Assembly: GCA_951813545.1 (NCBI GenBank)
Contig: OX638352.1
Coordinates: 3,674,835 to 3,738,834, forward strand
Length of the DNA stretch: 64,000 bases
Direction of reading: 5' to 3'
From: an uncultured Poribacteria bacterium
Lineage (GTDB): Bacteria; Poribacteria; WGA-4E; WGA-3G
Positions within the stretch are counted from its first letter, which is position 1, and the number at the start of each line of letters is the position of its first letter. A model generated the notes under the pieces. It was not told where the DNA came from, did no database searches, and saw only the letters and a list, made by a program, of their open reading frames with translations. This document shows, in pieces, positions 51,792 to 61,283 of this stretch. Made by a program: the position numbers and the translations under genes.

Positions 51792-52434
51792 GGACGTTAT
51801 CCCGCAAATCCGCAATCGCTTCCATCATCTGATTGCCCATCTGTTGATACATCTCGCGCCTCGTCTCAAATTCCTCGACAGTAAGTTCAAGCGGAGCACC
51901 GAAGGCGACAGTCAATTTTGATCGGCGTAGCCGTCTACTGTTCCGTGGCAACATCCGTTCCGCGCCGCTGTGGAAAACAGGAATAGTCGGCACACCTGCC
52001 CGGTGTGCAATAAAGCAGGCACCATCACGTGCCTTCCCCAACGTGCCATCAACGCTACGGGTGCCTTCTGGAAATATAAGCACGGCGTTGCCTGCTTGCA
52101 AAAGCGAAATCGTCCGTCGCAGTGCCCCTAAGTCCGGGGCACCTCTATTCACAGGATAGGCATTATAGGCTGAGATGAGTTTCCCTAAGCCGGGAATGTC
52201 GAATGCATTGCTCCGCGCCATATAATGAACCTCACGACTCGCAGCAGAACCCACGATAACTGGATCCAGAAAACTGACGTGATTTGAAACCAGTAAAACC
52301 CCACCTTCCCTGGGGATATTGTGAACGCCTTGTGCTTCAAGGTGTCCCATCGTTTTACAGAAAAGATTTGTGAGTCGATGTCCCCATCTATAGAGCGCAC
52401 GGGGTGTCCAGAATTGATTATTGGTATACCACAT
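51784..52434 (-). CDS. plsC: 1-acyl-sn-glycerol-3-phosphate acyltransferase
   Basis: PlsC acylates lysophosphatidate to phosphatidate in phospholipid synthesis at the inner membrane. The 216-residue protein has the acyltransferase motif NHVSFLDPV (H-x4-D), the second block GAPDLGALRRTISLLQAG, and the third, LIFPEGTRSVDGTLG, with TIPVFHSGAERML after it. It starts at ATG 52434, five bases after cmk ends. The frame opens much earlier, within cmk in another frame. It is the last gene of tyrA-cmk-plsC. Confidence 0.92.
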   Translation of the reverse strand: MWYTNNQFWTPRALYRWGHRLTNLFCKTMGHLEAQGVHNIPREGGVLLVSNHVSFLDPVIVGSAASREVHYMARSNAFDIPGLGKLISAYNAYPVNRGAPDLGALRRTISLLQAGNAVLIFPEGTRSVDGTLGKARDGACFIAHRAGVPTIPVFHSGAERMLPRNSRRLRRSKLTVAFGAPLELTVEEFETRREMYQQMGNQMMEAIADLRDNVLS

Positions 52435-52438
52435 AACG

Positions 52439-53122
52439 TTACTGCTGACACTCCTCACTTCTACGGATCTGCGCGATAATAAAATCAACGACTTCCTCAA
52501 CCGTTGTACACGTTGTATCAATGATAATCGCATCCTCAGCAGCACGTAAAGGGCTGTGTTCACGGGTTGTATCTTTTTCATCGCGAGCGCGAATCTCTGC
52601 CTCAACCGCTGCTAACGTCACATCTACATTTTGTGTTTGCAGCTCGGCGAGCCTACGCTTTGCACGTTCTGTTACAGAAGCATCAAGATAGAACTTAAAA
52701 TCGGCGTTGGGAAAAACAATCGTTGTCAAATCTCTACCTTCAGCAATGATATTTCCTGCTGCACCGATCCGCTGTTGGTGTTTCACAATTTCACGACGAA
52801 TCTCGGGGATTTTCGCGACATCCGCAACCAATTTATTGACCACTGGTGTGCGGATCTGTACAGACACATCTTCGGCATCAAGCAGAATCGTTTTGCCATT
52901 ATTTGTGAATTCAATACGACACGCTTTCACAAGGTCGATGAGTTTCGGACTATCCGCTGCAAGTTTTTCCTGTATCGCCAACAGCGTCACTGCTCGGTAC
53001 ATCGCGCCGGAATCGAGATAAAGCAAGCCGAGTCTTTCTGCGATGCGTCGAGCCACCGTGCTTTTCCCAGACCCGGCGGGTCCATCCATCGCAATCGTCA
53101 CCTGAGATCCAATCCTTTTCAT
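52439..53122 (-). CDS. cmk: Cytidylate kinase
   Basis: Cmk phosphorylates CMP and dCMP to the diphosphates. The 227-residue protein has the P-loop IAMDGPAGSGKSTVARRIA, YLDSGAMYRAVTLLA (CMP binding), IAEGRDLTTIVFPNADFKFYLDA and the lid-like region RRLAELQTQN with RDEKDTTRE near 175. The start ATG overlaps the tyrA stop in ATGA. The order tyrA-cmk-plsC is seen in many bacteria, often followed by rpsA or ispH. Confidence 0.95.
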   Translation of the reverse strand: MKRIGSQVTIAMDGPAGSGKSTVARRIAERLGLLYLDSGAMYRAVTLLAIQEKLAADSPKLIDLVKACRIEFTNNGKTILLDAEDVSVQIRTPVVNKLVADVAKIPEIRREIVKHQQRIGAAGNIIAEGRDLTTIVFPNADFKFYLDASVTERAKRRLAELQTQNVDVTLAAVEAEIRARDEKDTTREHSPLRAAEDAIIIDTTCTTVEEVVDFIIAQIRRSEECQQ

Positions 53123-54027
53123 GAGCCTCCCAATTTTTCTCTGCGCTTTTTAACGATAACTTGCGCCTCTAAAAGCACACGCTCAATCTCAGCAAGGTTA
53201 TCTGTCTGAAGCAAGGTTTTGAATTCGATTAAGTTGCCAATAATGTCATCAATGAGTGGTAAAAGGACATCCCTATTTTGAGTAAAAATGCCTGTCCATA
53301 AGTCCGGTGAACCTGCAGCGATACGGGTGGAATCCCGAAAACCGGTCGCTGTAAAGTCCAATGCTTCATTGCCTTCGATTTCGATATTCGCAACAGTGTT
53401 CGCGAGTAGACTTGCAATGAGATGCGGGAGATGGCTTGCGGCACCGATGAGTAAATCATGGGTTTTAGGTGAGAGGAGATGTGGCACCGCCCGGACAGAT
53501 TCCCATAGATTCTTAACCAACTGTAGTGAATCCGCATCGGTGTTTTCTGTGGGTGTTAAAATACACGTCGCGTTTTCAAAAAGCGTCGCGAGTGCTGCGT
53601 CCACACCGGTCTCATGTGAGCCTGCCATCGGATGCCCACCTACAAAAGAAACAGCATCGGAATTACGTTCTCGCAGCTGCGCTTCAACTGTCTTTACTAA
53701 CACAGATTTCGTGCTACCTACATCCGTTAGCACCGTCCGGTGCTGCTGTGTGCCAACAAATTCAACGATACGCTGGACCAAGCCCGGAACAAGCTCAACA
53801 GGCGTACACAACACGACCAGATCGCTTTCGTGTAGCCCTTCCGTCATTTCCGTCGTAACCACATCAACTGCATCGTATTGAAGTGCTTTCTCAAGTCTGC
53901 CGATGTTGCGTCCCAACCCGACGCGTTGCCCCTGAAATCCGTTCTTTTTCAGCGCAAGTCCGAGCGAACCGCCGATTAATCCGACACCCCATATTGTAAT
54001 TCGACGAAGTTGTTGTATTTGTCCCAT
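53119..54027 (-). CDS. tyrA: Prephenate dehydrogenase
   Basis: TyrA makes 4-hydroxyphenylpyruvate from prephenate for tyrosine synthesis. The 302-residue protein has the dinucleotide motif ITIWGVGLIGGSLGLALKK, LVVLCTPVELVP, TDVGSTKSVLV, FVGGHPMAGSHETGVDAA with the catalytic-region histidine, and the ASHLPHLIASLLANTV block. No ACT or chorismate mutase domain is present, so it is the single-function form. It is followed by cmk with a four-base overlap. Confidence 0.93.
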   Translation of the reverse strand: MGQIQQLRRITIWGVGLIGGSLGLALKKNGFQGQRVGLGRNIGRLEKALQYDAVDVVTTEMTEGLHESDLVVLCTPVELVPGLVQRIVEFVGTQQHRTVLTDVGSTKSVLVKTVEAQLRERNSDAVSFVGGHPMAGSHETGVDAALATLFENATCILTPTENTDADSLQLVKNLWESVRAVPHLLSPKTHDLLIGAASHLPHLIASLLANTVANIEIEGNEALDFTATGFRDSTRIAAGSPDLWTGIFTQNRDVLLPLIDDIIGNLIEFKTLLQTDNLAEIERVLLEAQVIVKKRREKLGGS

Positions 54028-54153
54028 AATAAATCTTGGAAACCTTCAATCTGCGAACGTCCCGCGGCATACCCATATAATAGACAAAAGCCTCAATATA
54101 TTCTAAGAGGTTCAGGCATCTTTGTCAAGTGAAAAACGATAGATGTGGTTTTC

Positions 54154-56064
54154 TTACCAAATAAATCGATACATCGGTTTTTGCAGGAAGATACCGAGAA
54201 GTCCCCAGACACTCCCAACCAAGAATTCCCCCAAAATCAATCCCAGAAAGAACGGTGCAACCCGCCGAAACGTCCGTATACCACCGAAACGCAGGATCGC
54301 TAATTTGATAAAATAACTGACAAAAACCGAAAACCAGAAAAAGTTCACCGCCCATGTTCCAGAGATAGCATACCCAATCGGATATAGGGGCCACCAGAAG
54401 AAACGGAGCCGAATCAAGGTAAGACCAAACGCGAACAGAAGTCCGCACACCATGGCAATCAAAGACGGGACATTAACCGGCATCGGATTCGTTAGCCAAT
54501 TTTGGGTGCGGTTAAACACGGAACCCGACCAGACCTCTATCGCACCGCTCTCGTAACCGAGATGCAGTGCACCCCAAAACGCAGCGAAGGGACTCAGCAC
54601 CATAGCGAGGAGCATAGCGATAGCCATACGTCGCGAAGGACTGCGCGATCGTTCCGCCAATTTCAAGCCCTCTAATTGATGCGGCATCGTATTCCCGCGA
54701 TAGGCACGATTGAAGCAAAATATAAGGGAGAAGAGTGCCAGATTCTGCCCTCCGAGTCTGCGCATCCCAAACATTTTGGGAAGTAAGACATCAGGTCCCA
54801 TGGAGCGTAAGTCATGAATCGGTGGCCCCAATTCAGCACGGACACGGGTAATCACTGTCACCGTCGTCAGGTGGATAGCAAAGACGAGCACCGCCACCCA
54901 GAAAGACATCCCCGCAACCCACCAGAAACCAACCAGCATTAGAAACCCACAGATTAGTCCTATCACCGCAGCACGATAGGATATCGGTTCGTTTGACCCC
55001 GTTTCTCTGTTCGCACGCCACGCCCGTGCAAGCACATTCTGTAGATGATGTCTTGCACTCCACAATGCCATGCCCAATACACCGATACAAACCCCGAACG
55101 ACTGGTCGAAGATGAACGGAAACCCCGGAATTCGCTGTAAGCCAGCAATACTCCCAAAGATCATCTCAAACTTCCAGAAGATGTAGAAAAACCAGAATGT
55201 AAACGACAAATCAAGCGGGATAAAATACGCCATTCCAATCACGAAAGGAAAAAGAACAACTGGGGTCCACCCAATCGCATTCCACGGTTTTGTTGTAAAC
55301 AACGGACGCAAATCATAGAATTCTCCACCGAGTCCGGGAAAGTTTGGAAATAGAAAATGCAGTCCGTTAACCACATCTATCCCACCGGCAAGGATTACGC
55401 CTATCCACAACGGTTTTGAGCGGAAGAAATGTGTCGTCGTCATCTGGTATGGTAACTCAATAATCGGATAACTGAGTCGCTCTATTTCAATCCACTGCTT
55501 TCGCAGTATAACATTGATGCAAAACGTCGTGGAAAGCAGAACAATGATAAAGCCACTCCACGCAAGCACAGGTCGCCACCACAACTGGAGATGTGGACGC
55601 AGATAAAGAGTGGATTCCCCCGTAAAATAAACGGTCAATCGGTTTTTATCCGTCAAGGCAAGCCACTCTGGAAGATAGCGGTGAAAAAGTGTAGTCCACT
55701 CATTCTCCTCCGTTGCCAACCATCCAACCGTGGCGATATTCGTAATGATCACCTCAAATAGGTCATGTCCACAGATAGCAGATGCCACGGATAGCATCGC
55801 GTAGAGTGTCAGCAATTCGCCTTGGGTGAGTACGGCGCGCGGCGCGAACCGATGCAGGATTGTATTGAGGGCTATCAGGATGGTCAGTGCGAAGATAGTA
55901 TTGAAAAAGAGGGACATCGTCGTTGGAAACCCCTGATCCCAACGTAGCGATGCGAAAACCCAATAGTTATTGAAGGGAATGAGCACAAGTCCAAGCCAAA
56001 TAATCCGCCAACGGATTTTCTGGTGAGGAGAAGACGTAGAGAGGGCAGGCGAGTGTTGGAGCAT
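54154..56064 (-). CDS. DUF6785 family multi-pass membrane protein
   Basis: A 636-residue protein with about 12 predicted membrane helices. Sequence blocks IRWRIIWLGLVLIPFNNYWV, TQGELLTLYAMLSVASAICGHD and RKQWIEIERLSYPIIELPYQMT match the DUF6785 family, which has some likeness to oligopeptide transporters; its function is not known. The first ATG would be at 56076; the in-frame one at 56064 begins MLQHSPALS. It precedes tyrA by 126 bases on the same strand and is divergent from the TPR gene. A transport role is likely from topology only. Confidence 0.8.
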   Translation of the reverse strand: MLQHSPALSTSSPHQKIRWRIIWLGLVLIPFNNYWVFASLRWDQGFPTTMSLFFNTIFALTILIALNTILHRFAPRAVLTQGELLTLYAMLSVASAICGHDLFEVIITNIATVGWLATEENEWTTLFHRYLPEWLALTDKNRLTVYFTGESTLYLRPHLQLWWRPVLAWSGFIIVLLSTTFCINVILRKQWIEIERLSYPIIELPYQMTTTHFFRSKPLWIGVILAGGIDVVNGLHFLFPNFPGLGGEFYDLRPLFTTKPWNAIGWTPVVLFPFVIGMAYFIPLDLSFTFWFFYIFWKFEMIFGSIAGLQRIPGFPFIFDQSFGVCIGVLGMALWSARHHLQNVLARAWRANRETGSNEPISYRAAVIGLICGFLMLVGFWWVAGMSFWVAVLVFAIHLTTVTVITRVRAELGPPIHDLRSMGPDVLLPKMFGMRRLGGQNLALFSLIFCFNRAYRGNTMPHQLEGLKLAERSRSPSRRMAIAMLLAMVLSPFAAFWGALHLGYESGAIEVWSGSVFNRTQNWLTNPMPVNVPSLIAMVCGLLFAFGLTLIRLRFFWWPLYPIGYAISGTWAVNFFWFSVFVSYFIKLAILRFGGIRTFRRVAPFFLGLILGEFLVGSVWGLLGIFLQKPMYRFIW

Positions 56065-56153
56065 AGAGATTCCCAATCGAGGCGTGCGTTGTTTTACCTA
56101 TGAACTCTCGATGTTATTATATAGCAGAATCCAACCTCACTCAAGATTTTTGT

Positions 56154-56182
56154 TTGCAAAATTAAAGCAAATCTGGTAGAAT
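56154..56182 (+). promoter_or_regulatory. Promoter overlapping the first ATG of the TPR gene
   Basis: TTGCAA (56154-56159), 17 bases, TAGAAT (56177-56182). The -10 box contains the ATG at 56181, so a transcript from here would start after it. The layout equals that at 48172-48200. Confidence 0.5.
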
Positions 56183-56228
56183 GGCATTTAAAATTACCCT
56201 AAAGCAACCTTTCTCCTTTCCCAAACAA

Positions 56229-58442
56229 ATGAACGCTATAAAAGAGGCACACTATAACCTCGGTATCGCTTATCTGGAAGCAGAACAATATAGCAGAGCC
56301 GTCCCTGAATTTGAAGCAGCCATAAAGTTGGATGCGAATTTTATAGGCGCGCACTGTGCGCTCTGCCGCGCCTACCTCGAACAGGACGAACTCGAGAAAG
56401 CAAGCACAGCGGTCACAGCAGCGTTAAAACTTGATGCCACACACCAACCCGCGATGCTGTTGTGTGACACCATCACACAAGCATACTACCACAGCGGTAG
56501 ACAACATCTCGACGCTGGACGCTACGCTGAAGCCGTTCCCACATTTCAGAAAGCCTTAACACTTGATGCCGATTTAAAACACAGTTCACATGTCTCCGAC
56601 ACCGAAAATAAGCATATCCATGCCCACCTCGGTGCCGCTTATATCGGATTGAAAGCGTATCAGGAGGCAATCGATGCGTTACAAAACGCTATAGCCTTAG
56701 ATGCTGATCTCGTTGATGCACACTACAATCTCGGTTACGCTCATGTCGAACAAGGATCCTATGACAAAGCAATACCGCATCTTGAACGGGCAATAATCAT
56801 CGCTCCGAATCTCAAACGAGCACACTACAACCTTGCCCGTGCACACCGAGAATCAGGCAATTTGGAAGCGGCAACAAACGCTGTTATAGAGACATTAAAA
56901 CTCGATGCCAACTATCAACCCGCTCGTGAACTTGCAAACTCGATAAAACAGGAGCACTACAACAGAGGGGTTACTGACCTCAACAATGAATGCTATAGCG
57001 AAGCCGTTACAGCCTTTCAGAATGCTATAACCCTCGACCCCGATTTTACCACTGCGCACTACAACTTAGGGTTAACCTACCTTAAGATGGAAACGTACCC
57101 ACGCGCTGAAGATTCACTTCAGAAAGCAATAGTTCTGGATGCCACTTACAAAGCTGCACACCACGCCCTTGCCCTTGCTTACCTTGGACAGCAGGAACTC
57201 GGAAAGGCGAGAGAGAGAGCGAGAGAGGCGTTGAAATTGGATGAAAACTATCAACCCGCACGTTCTCTTTTACAAGCCATCGATCCAAGCTTCATACCTC
57301 CTGAGACACAGGCTACCATGCCGTCAGAACCGGAACAATCTGTAGACCCACAACCAGCTGCAAAATCGAAACAGGAAACACACTATGAACTTGGTACCGC
57401 TTACCGAAACGCGAAAATGCTTACAGAAGCGATTGCAGAGTTCCAAAAGGCAATAGATTTAGATCCAGATTTTGTAGCAGCACACATCAGTTTAGGCGAA
57501 GTTTATCTTGAAATGGAACAACTTGATGACGCAGAAGATGCAGCGAATGCAGCTTTAAGGATTGACGCTGACTCCCAACCGGTGCGCCAACTCTTAGATA
57601 ATATAAAACAGGCACGTCCCACCCCTCGCCAGCCTGCACCAACGAAGTCAGTAAGTACAGCACTAGTAAACGTATCTGATGTGACACAAGATTTAGAACG
57701 TGGACAGGTTTTTCTCAACAATAAACAGTATAACCAAGCCGCCACTGCATTTAAAAAGGTAATAAAGGCAGATCCCAGCTTGGTGGAAGCACACTACGGT
57801 TTAGCGCAGGCTTACCTCGAAATAGGGGCATTTGACGATGCCAAAGCAGCTACGGACGAAGCGTTAAGGCGCAATCCAAACCATCGGCAAGCACGCGAAT
57901 TCCTGCAAATCATAAAGTTCGACAGAAACTTAGAGAGAAATAAAAAGATCTGGAAGAAAATCAGGGTCTATGCTGTTATTTCGGGCATTATTGCTGTCGG
58001 AATCTTTGTTATGTTCAAGTTTGGAATACTGCCGTGGCCCCTGCTAGCATCTTCAGATCCGGACATTTCAATAGCAGTTTCTTTAGAGGAACCTTCAGGG
58101 AACGGCTTTCTTGATGCCGGTGAAACAGGACGGGTCAGACTAATTATCACCAACAAAAGCAGCACAGCACGCAACATTGAAATCAGGTTCGCCCCACCAT
58201 CTATAGCGGGAGTGCGCTTTAAAAAACCGGGAGTGCTCTCAAAACTGAGCAAAAACGGAGAAGAAACCATTGGAATCTCTATAACAGCCGATAAAAATGT
58301 GAAAGGCAGGAATCAAAAACTGCAAATCCAATTGTTTGGAAAAAGTGGATGGTTCGGAAAGAAGCAGCAGCTGGCTATTAACAATTTCTCCTTCAAAATT
58401 ATACCGGCACTACAAAAACCAGCACTGCGACGAGGGAATTGA
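56229..58442 (+). CDS. TPR-repeat membrane protein
   Basis: The frame runs from ATG 56181 (753 residues), but that codon lies within a good -10 box; the ATG at 56229, directly before the first repeat (MNAIKEAHYNLG), is my choice (737 residues). At least a dozen tetratricopeptide units follow, with the pattern AHYNLGxAYLExxQYxxA-x-EFxxAIxLDPD. After residue 560 a membrane helix (ISGIIAVGIFVMFKFGIL) leads to a C-terminal beta domain of the CARDB kind (NGFLDAGETGRVRLIITNKS). The topology suggests a cytosolic TPR scaffold with an exported or periplasmic end. No Shine-Dalgarno is visible at either start. Confidence 0.8.
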   Translation: MNAIKEAHYNLGIAYLEAEQYSRAVPEFEAAIKLDANFIGAHCALCRAYLEQDELEKASTAVTAALKLDATHQPAMLLCDTITQAYYHSGRQHLDAGRYAEAVPTFQKALTLDADLKHSSHVSDTENKHIHAHLGAAYIGLKAYQEAIDALQNAIALDADLVDAHYNLGYAHVEQGSYDKAIPHLERAIIIAPNLKRAHYNLARAHRESGNLEAATNAVIETLKLDANYQPARELANSIKQEHYNRGVTDLNNECYSEAVTAFQNAITLDPDFTTAHYNLGLTYLKMETYPRAEDSLQKAIVLDATYKAAHHALALAYLGQQELGKARERAREALKLDENYQPARSLLQAIDPSFIPPETQATMPSEPEQSVDPQPAAKSKQETHYELGTAYRNAKMLTEAIAEFQKAIDLDPDFVAAHISLGEVYLEMEQLDDAEDAANAALRIDADSQPVRQLLDNIKQARPTPRQPAPTKSVSTALVNVSDVTQDLERGQVFLNNKQYNQAATAFKKVIKADPSLVEAHYGLAQAYLEIGAFDDAKAATDEALRRNPNHRQAREFLQIIKFDRNLERNKKIWKKIRVYAVISGIIAVGIFVMFKFGILPWPLLASSDPDISIAVSLEEPSGNGFLDAGETGRVRLIITNKSSTARNIEIRFAPPSIAGVRFKKPGVLSKLSKNGEETIGISITADKNVKGRNQKLQIQLFGKSGWFGKKQQLAINNFSFKIIPALQKPALRRGN

Positions 58443-58444
58443 TA

Positions 58445-58525
58445 ATGAACGCCAGAATATGTGGTATCATCGGCGAACTCGCCCTGGTACTTGTCCTCCT
58501 CCTATCATCCTCTATACTAAAGTGA
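58445..58525 (+). CDS. Possible 26-residue membrane peptide
   Basis: ATG at 58445 is two bases after the TPR stop (TGATAATG). The product is MNARICGIIGELALVLVLLL then SSSILK, a short basic head and one hydrophobic helix. The overlap layout supports translation, but nothing else confirms it. Confidence 0.3.
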   Translation: MNARICGIIGELALVLVLLLSSSILK

Positions 58526-59008
58526 GTTCGCCTCAGAAAGTTGGAGAGTTCTACAATAGATAGCCCGCCTCTGTCTTTATATTTCCGTAGATTTAAAAAA
58601 TCCTTTCGCTCAGTAAGTGCCTGCAACCAACCTCATAACAACATTTAATGTAAATCCCACCCATATTTGTGCCTGTCTTGTTTATTTCTTGCACATTCTG
58701 TACGTTTTTCGCTCCAAAATTGTGTCTTTAAGACAGATTTAATTTGATTGATAAGCTGAAGTCAAATACAATCACTTATGTTAGGACAAATTTATGATAA
58801 AAAAAAATTATGAACAATATGTCCTAACCCAAGTTTTTATGATTGAATCTACATTTTTGTTCAGATAGCAACTTAGGTTGTTATACCATAATGGTTCTCC
58901 TTTTGGCACACAACCCCATTTTTTATGTAAAACTCACATTATTAAACTGAGCGGACTTTCAAAATATCATCTTAATACCACAATTCAAATACAAATAGAG
59001 GAATAATT
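58526..59008. other. Intergenic region with a 9-bp inverted repeat
   Basis: No gene is visible in 483 AT-rich bases. GTTAGGACA (58780-58788) and TGTCCTAAC (58820-58828) form an inverted repeat spaced by 31 bases, possibly an operator for the downstream gene. The sequence after it is A/T-rich and could hold a promoter. Confidence 0.45.
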
Positions 59009-59845
59009 ATGAACACACGTATGATCGAAAAGTATTATGCCAAACAACGTAGGAATAAAGCACTGATATTCTCTTTGGTAGTACACGCAATCGCAATTAT
59101 TTTCACAGCGATATGGTTACTGAAACCGCTGGTAGAACAGGTAGAAGATACGATTGCTGTGGATTTTGTTCCGCCACCGCCCCGGATACATAGACCGAAA
59201 AAGATAATCCGAGAGGTCGAACAGAGCAAAGCCGCCGCTACGGCATCTATTGAGAACCCAGCGGCAAAACGTCTACCCTCATCAATGTCCTCACTTCCAC
59301 AAGTCAACGAAAAACCGAAGTTGGAAGCACCACCGCTCTCCACAGTGGTAAGACTCGCCCCTTCACCGGAGTCCATCCTTGCAGCTTCTAAAGCTAACTC
59401 ACCAACGATAGAAAGAGGGAGCGGAGAAATTGAGGAGGGGCGCAGTTATGGAAAGAGTGGAGAGGACTCTGGATATGGAAATACTCCGGGTAAAGGGACA
59501 GGGGGTGGAGGTTCAAACACAGGTCTTGGGACTTTAACGCAATCAGGAGGCACCGGACAAGATGCATTCGGTGAGGGAATCTCGGATATTGTTGGCACTT
59601 ACGCAGATGAAATTGGCGACAAACTCGGTAGTATTATTGATGAGGAGGACGGTATCGTGCGAGGGCATATTCGGTTGATCCGCCTAAAGCACGATATGAG
59701 CGACTGATGGCAGGACCCGACAGCGATTCCGTCCTTAATAAAATGGTTGCGTGAGCACGTCCGTACGATTACTGCCGATATGAAATACACGGGTGGTTCA
59801 TTATCGCTAACAGATGAGGACATTATGAATGCTCCACTAATGATA
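59009..59845 (+). pseudogene. TonB-like/DUF4159 protein gene disrupted by TGA and an insertion sequence
   Basis: The first 232 codons give an N-terminal membrane helix (LIFSLVVHAIAIIFTAIWLL), a proline- and lysine-rich periplasmic stretch (VPPPPRIHRPKKI) like TonB, a glycine-rich linker and the start of a DUF4159 domain (GHIRLIRLKHDMSD). The TGA at 59705-59707 sits at the position of the conserved tryptophan in the D-W-W-x-D-P motif; the frame continues (WQDPTAIPSLIKWLREHV) until the insertion sequence cuts it at about 59845. It is therefore broken twice. The frame before the TGA could still produce a truncated protein. Confidence 0.75.
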
Positions 59846-59943
59846 ACTAAAGTTTGGACAATTTTTAGAATTATAGTGCGAAAAAGCAGAAAAGCCGGTA
59901 TCCTTTCATAAACACATACCACTGTTTTGAAAGGAAAGTAAAC

Positions 59944-61023
59944 ATGAACCTCCTTTTCTGCTTAGGAGATATTCTATCGGATTTTCGTCATTTATTCAAT
60001 GAACAAAACTTCTCGCTTTTCCAAGCGTTTATCTTTGGCTTCATCGCCAATAGGGGGCGTGGAACGCTGACGGAAGTTTATCAATGTAGTGGTTCAGAGA
60101 CGAAGTATTGGTCCTTTCCGAAGTTCCTTTCGCGGGGGCAATGGAGTGCCGATGCTGTCGCATCGGTTCTCATCAGGCACATCCAACACCGCTTTAGGGA
60201 TTGGGTTTATGTCTATGATGAGACGAAGGCTCTGAAGACGGGCAAATTCCAATGGGGTCTGCATTTTTTCCGCAACTCCAGTTATCAAAAGGGAGGCGTG
60301 AATCAATCGAAGTTTCATTACGGACACGAGTTTGGCGCGTTAGGTTTACTTTGTCAGACGGCGACACAGTGGCATCTATTCCCCGTCTGGGTGAAACTCA
60401 TGACTCCCCAGACGCTCCGCGATAAAAGCGATGCGGTGTTGAAACGTATTTGTTCAAAGATCCTGCCGGGCCTTATTATCTTTGACCGTGGCTTCGCACG
60501 GCGAAAAGTGTTTACAATGGCATTGCGTTTCGGACATCATATCTTATGTCGTGCGAAATCTAATGCGGTTTTCTATCGTTTACCGAAACCCGCAAAACGT
60601 CGCCAACGCGGGTGCCCTCGGAAATACGGAGACCGTCTCGATATTCGCCGACTGCGATATAACGACATAGATATAAACGCAAAAAGTTATTCGATTGCCT
60701 CAAAGGTCGTTCGGACGCGGATGTGTGATGCTGAAGTCCGACTCGTCGTTATCCGAAACCGCCCGAAGGTCTCAAAACCGTATCGGTATTTCTGCGTCTT
60801 TACAACCGATTTGACGCTTGAAATCCCGAAGATTATCGAGTATTATCAACAAAGGTGGCAGATAGAAACTGCCTTTCGAGATGCCAAACAGCACTTCGGC
60901 TTCGATGCTTATCGCCTGAAATCTCGCAAGAGCATCAATCGGTTCGTTCAACTCAGTTGCGTCGCAGCAAGTCTTACAAAGTTGATATTCTCAACACGCC
61001 ACGCGACGCAAAAAATGATATAA
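59944..61023 (+). CDS. Transposase, IS4/IS701-like, main frame
   Basis: A 359-residue transposase. ATG at 59944 has AAAGGAAAG upstream. The DDE core has D in VYVYDETKALKTG, D in GLIIFDRGFARRK and E in YYQQRWQIETAFRDAKQHF, which fits the Y-x2-R-x3-E-x6-K signature of IS4-type elements. The frame ends soon after an A6 run at about 61010; a further 70 codons continue in the -1 frame to TAA at 61221 (see the next feature). The catalytic part is complete in this frame. Confidence 0.8.
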   Translation: MNLLFCLGDILSDFRHLFNEQNFSLFQAFIFGFIANRGRGTLTEVYQCSGSETKYWSFPKFLSRGQWSADAVASVLIRHIQHRFRDWVYVYDETKALKTGKFQWGLHFFRNSSYQKGGVNQSKFHYGHEFGALGLLCQTATQWHLFPVWVKLMTPQTLRDKSDAVLKRICSKILPGLIIFDRGFARRKVFTMALRFGHHILCRAKSNAVFYRLPKPAKRRQRGCPRKYGDRLDIRRLRYNDIDINAKSYSIASKVVRTRMCDAEVRLVVIRNRPKVSKPYRYFCVFTTDLTLEIPKIIEYYQQRWQIETAFRDAKQHFGFDAYRLKSRKSINRFVQLSCVAASLTKLIFSTRHATQKMI

Positions 61024-61223
61024 GTGTTCTCGAGGTCTGTCAGCATCTCGGCATTCATTGGTATCGTCCGACGAAACTCACACAAGGCTTACGGGTCGCT
61101 TATCTTCGCTCGCAAATGGCGATAGCGTTATTTTCTGCCAAGTTCAATGAAAAAACAAACTCGCAGAATATTAATGTCAGTGTTCAAGAGGATACACCCC
61201 TGCCTTTCGACAAGGCAGCATAA
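61012..61223 (+). pseudogene. C-terminal part of the transposase in the -1 frame
   Basis: Beyond the A6 run the frame shifts to VLEVCQHLGIHWYRPTKLTQ, RVAYLRSQMAIALFSAK and a tail DTPLPFDKAA with a normal stop. It matches the expected end of the same transposase, so either a one-base deletion disrupted the gene or slippage on the A run joins the frames. The position after the catalytic glutamate makes a mutation more likely. Confidence 0.5.
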
Positions 61224-61283
61224 GTTTACAATATTGTCCAAACTTTAGTATATATTAAGGATACTACGTTTTGTGGGGGAGGT

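Larger units (their letters stand above)
59846..61249. mobile_element. Insertion sequence inserted in the DUF4159 gene
   Basis: About 1404 bp. Ends are inverted repeats: ACTAAAGTTTGGACAATTTT at 59846 and, inverted, ACTAAAGTTTGGACAATATT ending at 61249. ATA lies on both outer sides (59843-59845 and 61250-61252), a likely 3-bp target duplication. The insertion left the 3' part of the host gene missing; only about 30 bp beyond the element precede the 61284 repeat. Confidence 0.8.

Noticed and set aside
59705..59707. Reassignment of TGA to tryptophan, suggested by TGA at a Trp position here and by the in-frame TGA at 16472
   Set aside because: Several intact genes end in TGA with no sensible continuation (for example at 12707, 15271, 44579, 53119 and 58440), and Trp is otherwise encoded by TGG, so the standard code holds.
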